Below are positions 8,100-16,583 of a stretch of DNA of 64,000 bases, in pieces. The stretch comes from Kiloniellaceae bacterium (lineage in GTDB: Bacteria > Pseudomonadota > Alphaproteobacteria > Kiloniellales > J153): the NCBI GenBank assembly GCA_021776095.1, contig JAJFGO010000002.1:1-64000 (forward strand), written 5' to 3'. The notes under the pieces are model-generated. The model was not told the origin of the DNA. It was given only the letters and a program-made list of their open reading frames with translations, and ran no database searches. The position numbers were made by a program, and so were the translations under genes. The stretch's first letter is position 1. Each line of letters begins with the position of its first letter.

Positions 8100-8117
8100 A
8101 ATGATGGCCGGGGAAAA

Positions 8118-9563
8118 ATGAACGGCCCCGGCATAGCGACCGACCTGGCGCGCGAGAACGAGGAACAGCGCCGCTGGCGCCTGTGTCCGCGTTTCGCGAA
8201 GGTAACGGTTTTTGATCATCTCTTGCGCGGCGAGTTCCTGTCGCGAGACGAGCAACGCCACCGTCAATCGCGCGAGCTTTCCCGGGTTATCGAATTCGCG
8301 GCCGCTGAGGTCCCTTACTACCGCGATCTATTCGCCGCGCGCGGGCTTGTCGCGCGGGATATCCAAAGTACGGACGATCTGGTGAAGCTGCCTTTGCTGG
8401 ATAAGGAATGCGTGCGCGCGAATCATGAAGGCTTGCGACCCGCGCGCCTGCCGCGCGGAGAACGGGTTTACAGCGTTTTTTCCTCATCGGGCACCACCGG
8501 GCAGCCGGTGAAGATCTTTCAGACCGTGTCGAGCAACGCGATGTTCACCTATCTGACCCAGCGCGCCTATCGATGGTTTTGCTTCGATCCGGCCAAAACC
8601 ATGGCGGTTTTTCGAACTTCAGGTGACTTGCCGCGAAAGCCCGGCGGCGCGTCCTATGGCGACGGCGAGGTTTGCCATCTTCCGCGCTGGCGCTATGCCG
8701 GGACGTTTTTCGAGACCGGTCCTTGGCTCGGCCTGACCTCAAGCACGCCGGTGGCACGTCAGCTATCGTGGTTACAAGAAGTTCAACCGGCTTACCTCAT
8801 GGCGATACCATCGTGGCTGGAGTATTTGACGTACGCGTCCGAAGGGCGAAACCTGGCCGATAGTCTCGAAGGCGCCGCCGGAGTTGCCGAGCAGGTCACC
8901 GCGTCCATGCGCGTGCGCCTGGAACGGGTGCTTCGCGTGCCATTGCATCAGGCCTATGGGATGAACGAGGTAGGCCTCGTCGCGGCGCGTTGCCCGGCCG
9001 GACGTTATCATGTCCATACCGAACACTGCCTGGTCGAAATCGTCGATTCCGAGGGCCGGCCTTGTGAGCCCGGCGTGCCGGGGCGCATCGCGGTTACGGC
9101 CCTGCGAAACCCGGCGATGCCCCTGGTGCGTTACGATACCGATGACTTGGCGGAGTGGCCGGCGGACCCCTGTCCCTGTGGCCGGACATTGCCGGCTTTC
9201 GTCAATCTGATCGGCCGGTACCGTCGCTATATCGCCCTTCCCGAAGGAGCCTACGATCTCTATCGCGTTGTACGCGCCCGCATCATGGAAGCGCCCGATG
9301 ACATGGTACGGCCCCTGCGTCAGTTTCAATTGCACCTCTACCGAGACGGGCGCTACGAGTTGCGCGTGGCAAGCCATGGACCGATGCCTGACGCGTTCCA
9401 TGAGTGGATCGAAATGGCTTGGGCCGCGGCCGCCGGTCCGCGCGGCGAGACTCTTTGTATCGTCGAGGTGGGCGAAATACCGTATGGGCCTAACGGCAAG
9501 TTCCAGGATTTCACCTCCGATTTCTTACCGGCCCCGGATAGCGAGACCCCGGACCCGCCCTAG
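8118..9563 (+). CDS. Adenylate-forming ligase, PaaK/CapK type (copy 3)
   Basis: The third ANL-superfamily ligase of the array, 481 residues and the nearest relative of copy 2. Motifs are SSSGTTGQPVK (phosphate loop), YGMNEVG, LVRYDTDDLAE, PCPCGRTLP, IGRYRRYI and, close to the C-terminus, GPNGKFQDF with the putative catalytic lysine. The start ATG has GGGGAAAA immediately upstream. It is followed by polA after 65 bases. Differences from copy 2 cluster in the middle of the protein (for instance MAIPSWLEYL against CTHASWLEQL), which may reflect changed substrate preference; this is inference. Confidence 0.82.
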   Translation: MNGPGIATDLARENEEQRRWRLCPRFAKVTVFDHLLRGEFLSRDEQRHRQSRELSRVIEFAAAEVPYYRDLFAARGLVARDIQSTDDLVKLPLLDKECVRANHEGLRPARLPRGERVYSVFSSSGTTGQPVKIFQTVSSNAMFTYLTQRAYRWFCFDPAKTMAVFRTSGDLPRKPGGASYGDGEVCHLPRWRYAGTFFETGPWLGLTSSTPVARQLSWLQEVQPAYLMAIPSWLEYLTYASEGRNLADSLEGAAGVAEQVTASMRVRLERVLRVPLHQAYGMNEVGLVAARCPAGRYHVHTEHCLVEIVDSEGRPCEPGVPGRIAVTALRNPAMPLVRYDTDDLAEWPADPCPCGRTLPAFVNLIGRYRRYIALPEGAYDLYRVVRARIMEAPDDMVRPLRQFQLHLYRDGRYELRVASHGPMPDAFHEWIEMAWAAAAGPRGETLCIVEVGEIPYGPNGKFQDFTSDFLPAPDSETPDPP

Positions 9564-9628
9564 GCACGGCGCCACGCCCCTAACACCGCCCCTCGACTCG
9601 GGCGCGCCGCTCCGGCATTCTCGCGGCC

Positions 9629-12409
9629 ATGAATACTCCCGAAAAAGACCCCAATCATCCCCACCATATCTATCTGATCGACGGTTCCGGATATATCTTC
9701 CGCGCCTACTACGCCATGCCGCCCATGACCCGGGCCGACGGCACCCCGGTCAACGCAGTCTTCGGATTCGTCAACATGCTGATCAAGCTTCTGGCCGATG
9801 CCGAGGCGGAAGGCATCGCGGTCATCTTCGATGCCGGGCGCGAGACCTTCCGCAACGAAATTTATCCTGAGTACAAGGCGCAGCGCCCCGATACGCCGGA
9901 AGATCTGATCCCGCAGTTCGAGTTGATTCGCGAAGCCACGCGCGCCTTCAATCTGCCCTGCATCGAGTTGGAGGGTTACGAGGCCGACGACCTGATCGCC
10001 AGCTACGCCAAGCTGGCGCGCGCGGCGGGGCTGGAGGTCACGGTGGTTTCCTCCGACAAGGACCTGATGCAACTGGTGCGACCTGGGGTCGCCATGCTCG
10101 ACCCGGTGAAGAACCGCGCCATCGGCCCCAAGGAGGTCGAGGAGAAATTCGGCGTGCCGCCCGAAAAGGTGATCGAGGTTCAGGCCCTGGCCGGGGATTC
10201 GGTCGATAACGTGCCGGGTGTGCCCGGTATCGGGGTCAAGACGGCGGCGCAACTGATCGGCGAATACGGAGATATCGAGAGCCTGCTCGCCCGCGCCGGG
10301 GAGATCAAGCAGCCCAAGCGGCGCCAGAACCTGATCGACCACGCCGAGCAGGCGCGCGTTTCCCGGCAACTGGTTTTGCTGAAGGACGATGTCCCCCTGG
10401 CGATGGGCTTGCAAGACCTGCACCTTCGCGACCCCGACCCCGGTACCTTGCGGGCTTTTCTCGAGGCCCAGTCTTTCCGCTCCATCATTTCCCGGCTCGG
10501 CGGTCTACTGGGCGAAGCCACGCCGGAAGCCCCGGAACCCACGCGCGCCGCCGCCGAATACGAACTGGTCCAGGATATCGAGGCCTTGGAGCGCTGGATC
10601 GCCGGGGCGCGGGAAGAAGGCGTGGTCGCGGTCGATACCGAAACCACCTCCCTCGATGCCTTGCGCGCCGATCTGGTCGGGGTTTCCCTGGCGCTTTCGG
10701 GCGGCCGGGCTTGTTACATCCCGCTCGCCCACACCGGCGCGGCGGCGGGCGGCGAACTGGATTTGGGTAACGCCGCCACGGCACCCAAACAGATTCCCAT
10801 GCAGGACGCGCTGGCGGCGCTCAAGCCCCTGCTCGAAGATCCCGGCGTGCTCAAGATCGGGCAGAACTTGAAATACGACATGCTGGTGCTCGGCCGCCAC
10901 GACATAGACATAGCGCCCATGGACGACACCATGCTGCTGTCTTACGTGCTCGACGGCGGTCTGCACGGTCATGGCATGGACGAACTGGCACGCCTGCACC
11001 TGGGTCACGAAACCATCAAGTTCAAGGACGTGGCAGGCACTGGCAAATCGCAAATCACTTTCGACAAGGTGCCGCTGGAGGCGGCGCTCGACTACGCCGC
11101 CGAGGACGCCGACATCACCCTGCGCCTGCACGCCGCCTTGAAGCCGCGCCTGGTGACGGAGCGCATGACCACGGTCTACGAAACCTTGGAGCGTCCCCTG
11201 GTGCCCGTGCTGGCCCAGATGGAGCGCACCGGCATCAAGGTCGACCGCGGCGCCCTGCGCGCGCTGTCCAACGATTTTGCCCAGCGCGCGTCGGAACTGG
11301 AAGTCGAGATCCACGAACTCGCCGGCCGCGTATTCACCATCGGTTCGCCCAAGCAGCTAGGCGAAATCCTGTTCGACGAGATGGGGCTGAACAGCGGCAG
11401 CGCTAAGAAGGGCAAGTCGGGCGCCTACACCACCGATGCCTCGGTGCTGGAGGGGCTCGCCGCTCAAGGTCACGATCTGCCCGCGCGGGTTCTCGACTGG
11501 CGCCAACTCACCAAGCTGCGCAGCACTTATACCGATGCCCTGCAAAATCAAATCAACCCGCGAACCGGGCGCGTGCACACCTCTTTCAGCCAGGCCATCG
11601 CCTCGACCGGGCGGCTCTCTTCCAACGATCCGAACTTGCAGAACATCCCGATCCGCACCGAGGAGGGGCGCAAGATCCGCTACGCCTTCGTTGCCGAGGA
11701 AGGCCATGTCCTGCTCTCGGTCGATTACAGCCAGATCGAACTGCGCTTGGCCGCCCACATCGCCGAGGTCGAGCCCCTGCGCGCGGCCTTTCTGGACGGA
11801 CAGGATATCCACGCCGCCACCGCCGCCCAGGTCTTCGGCGTGCCCGTGGAGGGAATGGATCCCATGATCCGGCGCAAGGCCAAGGCGATCAACTTCGGCA
11901 TCATCTACGGCATCTCGGCCTTCGGCCTGGCCAACAACCTGGGCATCCCCCAGGGCGAGGCCAAGGCCTACATCGACGCCTATTTCGAGCGCTATCCCGG
12001 CATCAAGGACTACATGGAACGGACCAAGGAATCTTGCCGCGAGCGCGGTTTCGTCGAGACCCTTTTCGGGCGCAGGATCAACATGCCCGGCATCAAGGAA
12101 AAGAACCCGGCCCGGCGCAACTTCGCCGAGCGCGCGGCCATTAACGCGCCGATCCAGGGAACGGCCGCCGACATTATCAAGCGCGCCATGATCCGCATGC
12201 CCCCGGCCTTGATGGCGGCCAAGCTGAACGCCCGCATGTTGTTGCAGGTCCACGACGAGCTGCTGTTCGAAGTAACCCCGGACGAACTAAAAAAGACCAC
12301 CGAGGTGGTGAAAGCGGTCATGGAAAACGCCTGCGCCCCGGTCCTGGAACTCTCGGTCCCCCTAGTCGCCGACGCCGGCACCGGCCCCAACTGGGCCGAG
12401 GCGCATTAG
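9629..12409 (+). CDS. polA: DNA polymerase I
   Basis: A 926-residue family A polymerase with all three activities. The first roughly 310 residues form the 5'-3' exonuclease (IYLIDGSGYIFRAYYA; YEADDLIA; VVSSDKDLMQLV; GDSVDNVPGVPGIGVKTA). The proofreading domain follows, with its catalytic DTET at residues 336-339, so proofreading is probably active. The polymerase domain contains motif A DYSQIELR (Asp699), motif B around RRKAKAINFGIIYG and motif C VHDELLFE (Asp876). It works in Okazaki fragment processing and excision repair. Length and order are normal. It stands directly after ligase copy 3 and 11 bases before the PaiB-like gene. Confidence 0.97.
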   Translation: MNTPEKDPNHPHHIYLIDGSGYIFRAYYAMPPMTRADGTPVNAVFGFVNMLIKLLADAEAEGIAVIFDAGRETFRNEIYPEYKAQRPDTPEDLIPQFELIREATRAFNLPCIELEGYEADDLIASYAKLARAAGLEVTVVSSDKDLMQLVRPGVAMLDPVKNRAIGPKEVEEKFGVPPEKVIEVQALAGDSVDNVPGVPGIGVKTAAQLIGEYGDIESLLARAGEIKQPKRRQNLIDHAEQARVSRQLVLLKDDVPLAMGLQDLHLRDPDPGTLRAFLEAQSFRSIISRLGGLLGEATPEAPEPTRAAAEYELVQDIEALERWIAGAREEGVVAVDTETTSLDALRADLVGVSLALSGGRACYIPLAHTGAAAGGELDLGNAATAPKQIPMQDALAALKPLLEDPGVLKIGQNLKYDMLVLGRHDIDIAPMDDTMLLSYVLDGGLHGHGMDELARLHLGHETIKFKDVAGTGKSQITFDKVPLEAALDYAAEDADITLRLHAALKPRLVTERMTTVYETLERPLVPVLAQMERTGIKVDRGALRALSNDFAQRASELEVEIHELAGRVFTIGSPKQLGEILFDEMGLNSGSAKKGKSGAYTTDASVLEGLAAQGHDLPARVLDWRQLTKLRSTYTDALQNQINPRTGRVHTSFSQAIASTGRLSSNDPNLQNIPIRTEEGRKIRYAFVAEEGHVLLSVDYSQIELRLAAHIAEVEPLRAAFLDGQDIHAATAAQVFGVPVEGMDPMIRRKAKAINFGIIYGISAFGLANNLGIPQGEAKAYIDAYFERYPGIKDYMERTKESCRERGFVETLFGRRINMPGIKEKNPARRNFAERAAINAPIQGTAADIIKRAMIRMPPALMAAKLNARMLLQVHDELLFEVTPDELKKTTEVVKAVMENACAPVLELSVPLVADAGTGPNWAEAH

Positions 12410-12420
12410 GGGGCACTAGC

Positions 12421-13047
12421 ATGTATGTTCCAGAAATCTTTGCCTTGGACGATCCCGAAAAGACTGCGGAGGTTCTCCGGCGCTTCGACTTCGCGCTTTT
12501 GGTCAGCGCCCTTGAGGGCCAGGCGCCGGTCGCGACGCACTTGCCTTTCGTCTTCGATGCGGGGCGCGGGGCCAAGGGCACCCTGCGCGCCCACATGGCG
12601 CGGGCCAACCCGCACTGGCGCGATCTGGCCAAGCTCGCCGAGGCGGGGGGCGAGGCCCTGGCGATTTTCTCCGGGCCTCATGCCTATATCTCGCCGTCGT
12701 GGTATGGGCCCGGCGACGCGGTGCCGACCTGGAACTATGTCGCCGTCCACGCCACCGGTATCCCGCGCCTGATCGAGGACGCGGGCGAGGTCCGGGCCTT
12801 GCTCACGCGGATGGTCGCGCTCCACGAGGCCGATAGGACCGCCCCCTGGCTGCTCGACGGTCAAGGCGAGGCCTTCCTCGCGCGCATGCAACGCGGCATC
12901 GTGGCCTTCGAGATTCCAATCGCGGGTTTGGAGGCCAAGGCCAAACTAAGTCAGAACAAGGACCCTGGGGACCGCCGAAGCGTCGCCGCCGCCTTGCGCG
13001 ATAATGGCGAGGCGGATCTGGCCGAGTGGATGGAAGACCTGACTTGA
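12421..13047 (+). CDS. FMN-binding negative transcriptional regulator family protein (PaiB-like)
   Basis: A 208-residue protein of the PaiB family, which has an FMN-binding split-barrel fold. Recognisable family blocks are MYVPEIF at the start, ATHLPFVFD, LRAHMARANPHW, AIFSGPHAYISPSWY, VPTWNYVAVHATG and a C-terminal KLSQNKDPGDRRSV segment. In Bacillus the family was described as a regulator of sporulation and protease genes, but in proteobacteria most members are uncharacterised flavoproteins. No separate DNA-binding domain is visible. It begins 11 bases after polA and precedes the glycerophosphodiesterase by 19 bases on the same strand. Confidence 0.85.
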   Translation: MYVPEIFALDDPEKTAEVLRRFDFALLVSALEGQAPVATHLPFVFDAGRGAKGTLRAHMARANPHWRDLAKLAEAGGEALAIFSGPHAYISPSWYGPGDAVPTWNYVAVHATGIPRLIEDAGEVRALLTRMVALHEADRTAPWLLDGQGEAFLARMQRGIVAFEIPIAGLEAKAKLSQNKDPGDRRSVAAALRDNGEADLAEWMEDLT

Positions 13048-13066
13048 ATGAACTAGGCTGAACTCC

Positions 13067-14083
13067 ATGACGCGTTTCTCGAAAGTCTTATTCGTTCTAA
13101 GCGGGCTGATCCTGGCCGCCGGGCCCGGTTTTGCCCTGGCGGCGGATTTCGATGCCCAAGGCCACCGGGGCGCGCGTGGCTTGTATCCCGAGAACACCTT
13201 GCCCGCCTTTCAAGGCGCCATGGCCATCGGGGTCACGACCCTGGAAATGGATGCCGGGCTGACGGCGGACGGGGTTGTCGTGGTTCATCACGACCGCAAG
13301 CTATATCCGGACCGCACGCGCGGGCCCGGCGGCGCGTGGATATCGGGGCCTGTCCCGGCCTTGGCGGCCCTCACCTTCGCCGATCTGGCGGCCTACGATG
13401 TCGGGCGCGCCCGCCCCGGCGGCAAGGTCGCCCGGCGTTTTCCTGGGCAAGCGGCCTTCGAGGGCACGCGCATTCCCGCCCTGGCGGCGGTCTTGGCCAC
13501 GGCCGAAGCCCAGTCCCGGCGCACCATTCGCTATAACATCGAGATCAAGACCTCGCCCCTGGCACCGGAGGAGACCGCGCCGCCCGATATTTTCGCCGAT
13601 GCCCTGGTCGCGGTCCTGCGCGCGGCCGGGGTCGCGGGCCGCGTGGCGATCCAGTCGTTCGACTGGCGCTCGCTAAGACACGTTCAAGAGATCGCGCCCG
13701 GGATCGCGACCGTTTACCTGACCGCCGAGCGGTCCTGGCTGAACAATTTGCGGCGCGGCCAGCCCGGCGCCTCGCCCTGGACCGCCGGGTTCGATATCGA
13801 TGCCCATGACGGCTCCGCCGCGCGCACCGTCAAGGTTGCGGGCGGCGCCGTCTGGTCGCCCTATTTCCGCGACCTGACGCCCGCCGAACTGGCGGCGGCG
13901 CATGGCCTGGATCTGAAGGTCGTGGTCTGGACCGTCAACGAAGCGGCCGACATGGCCTCTTTGATAGATCTGGGTGTCGACGGCATCATCACAGATTACC
14001 CGGACCGCCTGCGCCGGGTCATGGCGGACAGGGGCTTGCCCCTGCCGCCAGCCCACGGCGCCCCACCGGCCGCCGGAAATTAA
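13067..14083 (+). CDS. Glycerophosphodiester phosphodiesterase, exported
   Basis: A 338-residue GDPD-family enzyme that should cleave glycerophosphodiesters to glycerol 3-phosphate and an alcohol. An N-terminal signal peptide is evident (basic start, hydrophobic VLFVLSGLILAAG, then ALAA), placing it in the periplasm. The catalytic elements are QGHRGARGLYPENT (His and Arg-Gly pair), EMDAGLTADG and VVHHD in the first third, then IEIKT. The C-terminal KVVVWTVNEAADM and GVDGIITDYPDRL are the usual family ending. Its end overlaps the end of the convergent DUF6494 gene by four bases. It could supply phosphate or glycerol from membrane lipid turnover. Confidence 0.92.
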   Translation: MTRFSKVLFVLSGLILAAGPGFALAADFDAQGHRGARGLYPENTLPAFQGAMAIGVTTLEMDAGLTADGVVVVHHDRKLYPDRTRGPGGAWISGPVPALAALTFADLAAYDVGRARPGGKVARRFPGQAAFEGTRIPALAAVLATAEAQSRRTIRYNIEIKTSPLAPEETAPPDIFADALVAVLRAAGVAGRVAIQSFDWRSLRHVQEIAPGIATVYLTAERSWLNNLRRGQPGASPWTAGFDIDAHDGSAARTVKVAGGAVWSPYFRDLTPAELAAAHGLDLKVVVWTVNEAADMASLIDLGVDGIITDYPDRLRRVMADRGLPLPPAHGAPPAAGN

Positions 14084-14286
14084 TTCAAGGAGATTTCGCC
14101 GTCGATGTCGTGGGTCATCGGCAGGCCCTGGATAGTTAGGGTCGCCTTGACCTGAAGTTTCTCGTTGCCCTTGAGGGCACCAGAATCGAGAGCCTCGCGG
14201 ACCGCCTGCTCGATTTCGCGTTGCGAGGTCACGCCGACCTTTTTCAGGAACTTGCGCAACTCCATGTTGAAGATGTCTTCGTTCAT
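14080..14286 (-). CDS. DUF6494 family small protein
   Basis: A 68-residue protein of unknown function. It begins MNEDIFNMELRKFLKKVGV, followed by a predicted amphipathic helix SQREIEQAVREAL and a beta-rich end (QVKATLTIQGLP, DIDGEISL). I assign it to DUF6494 from memory of this short conserved family in Rhodospirillales-like bacteria. The start ATG is supported by AAAGGACGG upstream; longer in-frame extensions run through the intergenic region and are rejected. It converges on the phosphodiesterase gene and is divergent from the PhyH operon. No catalytic motif is seen. Confidence 0.75.
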   Translation of the reverse strand: MNEDIFNMELRKFLKKVGVTSQREIEQAVREALDSGALKGNEKLQVKATLTIQGLPMTHDIDGEISLN

Positions 14287-14422
14287 ATGATTTTCCGTCC
14301 TTTGATATCCGTTCGGCGGCGAAGATAGCGGCTCGGCGCCGTGGGCGCCATGACCGCGCGCGATACTTGGCCCTTGCGCCGGTCTTGCGCTACCATGAAG
14401 CCGAATTGTGGGAGCGCAAGCG

Positions 14423-15217
14423 GTGAAACTGAACCAGCAACAAATCGCGGATTTCGAGGAGCGGGGGTACCTGTTTCTGCCCGATGTCTTCGATCCGACC
14501 GAAGTCGCGGTCATGCGCGCCGAGGTGCCCGGTATCTTCGCCCAGGAACGCGACGAAGTTTGGCGCGAGAAGGACGGCAAGGCCGTGCGCACCGCCTTTG
14601 CCGCCCACACCTACAACGAGGCGTTCCGGCGGCTGGCCGCCCACCCGCGCATGGTCGAACCGGTGATGAGCCTGGTGGACGGGCCGGTCTACGTTCACCA
14701 GTTCAAGATCAACGGCAAGGAAGCCTTCGACGGCGACGTTTGGCAGTGGCACCAGGACTACGGCACCTGGGCCCGCGACGACCTCATGCCCGAGGCGCGG
14801 GCCATGAATATCGCCGTGTTCCTGGACGACGTGAGCGAATTCAACGGCCCGCTCATGTTCATTCCGGGAAGTCATAAGGGCGGCACCTTGGAGGCCGGAC
14901 ACGATCTGGCGACCACGTCCTATCCCTTGTGGACGCTGGATAAGGCGACGATCACGCGGCTGGCGGAAACCGGCGGCATCGTCGCGCCCAAGGGGCCGGC
15001 CGGCTCGCTCCTCGTGTTCCACAGCAACTTGGTCCATGCCTCGCCGCCCAACATATCGCCTTGGGGGCGCACCATCGTTTACGTCAGCCTGTGCCACGTC
15101 GACAACCACATCCGGCAATTCAAGCGCCCGGAATGGATCGCGCACCGCGATTTCACCCCCATAGAGCCCTTGCCCGACGACTGCCTGCGGGAATTGGTCG
15201 CCCGGGCGGCGGAGTAA
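14423..15217 (+). CDS. Phytanoyl-CoA dioxygenase family protein (Fe(II)/2-oxoglutarate)
   Basis: A 264-residue non-haem iron oxygenase of the PhyH family, expected to hydroxylate a small molecule with 2-oxoglutarate and O2. The iron-binding facial triad reads H110-x-D112 (QWHQDYG) and His205 (NLVHASPPN), with Arg216 positioned to bind 2-oxoglutarate. PLMFIPGSHKGG is a typical block. The chosen GTG start has GGGAG upstream; another in-frame GTG 15 bases earlier is possible. It is the first gene of a tight three-gene operon with a COG4091 oxidoreductase and an SDR, so it probably takes part in one catabolic or modification route. The substrate is unknown. Confidence 0.85.
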   Translation: MKLNQQQIADFEERGYLFLPDVFDPTEVAVMRAEVPGIFAQERDEVWREKDGKAVRTAFAAHTYNEAFRRLAAHPRMVEPVMSLVDGPVYVHQFKINGKEAFDGDVWQWHQDYGTWARDDLMPEARAMNIAVFLDDVSEFNGPLMFIPGSHKGGTLEAGHDLATTSYPLWTLDKATITRLAETGGIVAPKGPAGSLLVFHSNLVHASPPNISPWGRTIVYVSLCHVDNHIRQFKRPEWIAHRDFTPIEPLPDDCLRELVARAAE

Positions 15218-15221
15218 GGGG

Positions 15222-16583
15222 ATGAACCTGCATCGACTGCTCGCCGCCCGCGCCGAGGCGGGCCGCCCGGTTCGTGTTGGCTTGATCGGGGCCGGGAAGT
15301 TTGGCTCCATGTTCCTGGCCCAGGCGCGCCTGGTGCCGGGGTTCCACATCATGGGCCTGGCCGATCTGGACCCGGCGCGGGCGCGCGCCGCCCTGGCCGC
15401 CACCGGCTGGCCGGCAGAACAGGCCGAGGCCGGCACCTTCGCGGCGGCCTTCGAGAGCGGCGGCACCCATATCACCGATGACGCCGAGGAACTGATTGCC
15501 GCCGATGGCTTGGATGTGGTGATCGAAGCCACCGGGCACCCGCGCGCCGGGGTCCGCCACGCGCGATTATGCGTAAGCCACGGCCGTCACTTGGTGATGG
15601 TCAATGTCGAGGCGGACGCCCTGTGCGGCCCCTTGCTGGCGCGCGAGGCCGAGGCGGCGGGTCTGGTCTATTCCCTCGCTTACGGCGATCAACCGGCGCT
15701 TATTTGCGAGATGGTCGATTGGGCGCGCGCCTGCGGCTTTCCCGTTACCGCCGCCGGCAAAGGTACTAAGTACTTGCCTGAATATCATGGCTCGACCCCC
15801 GATACCGTCTGGGGCTACTACGGCCTGACGCCCGAGCGCGCGACCGCCGGGGGCATGAATCCGCAAATGTTCAACTCCTTCCTCGATGGCACCAAGTCGG
15901 CGATCGAGATGGCCGCGGTGGCCAACGCCACCGGCCTGACCCCGCCCCCGGACGGACTGGCCTTCCCGCCTGTAGGCGTGGACGATCTTGCGCAAGCCTT
16001 GCGCCCGGCGGTCGAAGGCGGCGTGCTGCATGGCAAGGGGCAGGTCGAAGTCGTGTCCTGCTTAGAGCGCGACGGCGGTGCGGTGGCGCGCGATCTGCGC
16101 TGGGGCGTTTACGTGGTTTTCGAGGCGCCCAGCGACTATGCCGCGCGCTGCTTTTCGGAATACGGCCTGGTGACCGACGAGACCGGGCGTTACACGGCCA
16201 TGTATAAGCCCTTTCACCTGATCGGGCTCGAACTCGGCATCTCGGTGGCGAGCGCCGCCCTGCGCGGCGAGGCGACCGGGGCCGCGACCGGGTTCCGGGG
16301 CGATGCCGTGGCCGTGGCCAAGCGCGATCTCGCGCCCGGCGAAATGCTGGACGGCGAGGGGGGCTATACGGTTTGGGGCCGGCTCATGCCGGCCGCCGGC
16401 AGCCTCGCCACGGCGGCTCTGCCGATCGGATTGGCGCAGGGCGTCAAGGTGACGCGCGCGGTTGCCAAGGGGCAGGTTCTCAGTGCCGCCGACGTGATCC
16501 TGGACGAGGCCGACGACGGCGTGCGCGCGCGCCTTGACATGATCGCCGCCTTCGCCAAAGCGGCGCCGCAAGCAGCGGAATGA
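15222..16583 (+). CDS. COG4091-type NAD(P)-dependent oxidoreductase with SAF domain
   Basis: A 453-residue protein with an N-terminal Rossmann fold (VGLIGAGKFGSMF) and a homoserine-dehydrogenase-like middle (VVIEATGHPRAGVRHA; VNVEADALCGPLL). The C-terminal SAF region (KRDLAPGEMLDGEGG; AVAKGQVLSAADVIL) is also found in sialic acid synthases and altronate dehydratases. This is the arrangement of COG4091, labelled predicted homoserine dehydrogenase, whose members mostly act on sugar acids or remain uncharacterised. It starts 4 bases after the PhyH gene and overlaps the following SDR by four bases, so translation is coupled. True homoserine dehydrogenase activity is unlikely, given the SAF domain and the neighbours. 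Confidence 0.8.
   Translation: MNLHRLLAARAEAGRPVRVGLIGAGKFGSMFLAQARLVPGFHIMGLADLDPARARAALAATGWPAEQAEAGTFAAAFESGGTHITDDAEELIAADGLDVVIEATGHPRAGVRHARLCVSHGRHLVMVNVEADALCGPLLAREAEAAGLVYSLAYGDQPALICEMVDWARACGFPVTAAGKGTKYLPEYHGSTPDTVWGYYGLTPERATAGGMNPQMFNSFLDGTKSAIEMAAVANATGLTPPPDGLAFPPVGVDDLAQALRPAVEGGVLHGKGQVEVVSCLERDGGAVARDLRWGVYVVFEAPSDYAARCFSEYGLVTDETGRYTAMYKPFHLIGLELGISVASAALRGEATGAATGFRGDAVAVAKRDLAPGEMLDGEGGYTVWGRLMPAAGSLATAALPIGLAQGVKVTRAVAKGQVLSAADVILDEADDGVRARLDMIAAFAKAAPQAAE

Larger units (their letters stand above)
6446..9710 (+). repeat. Ancient tandem duplication: ligase plus polA start
   Basis: Two diverged units of about 1.6 kb. Unit A runs from ligase copy 2 into the decayed polA start (6446 to about 8030). 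Unit B runs from ligase copy 3 into the first codons of the real polA (8118 to about 9710). The coding halves align over their full length, and the spacer between ligase stop and polA ATG is also recognisably shared. The join between units lies at about 8030-8117. The exact end of homology is uncertain because the copies have diverged. Confidence 0.6.

Noticed and set aside
10505-12253. Long antisense frames inside polA
   Set aside because: polA has all expected motifs in the plus strand; the antisense frames carry none and end at arbitrary points.
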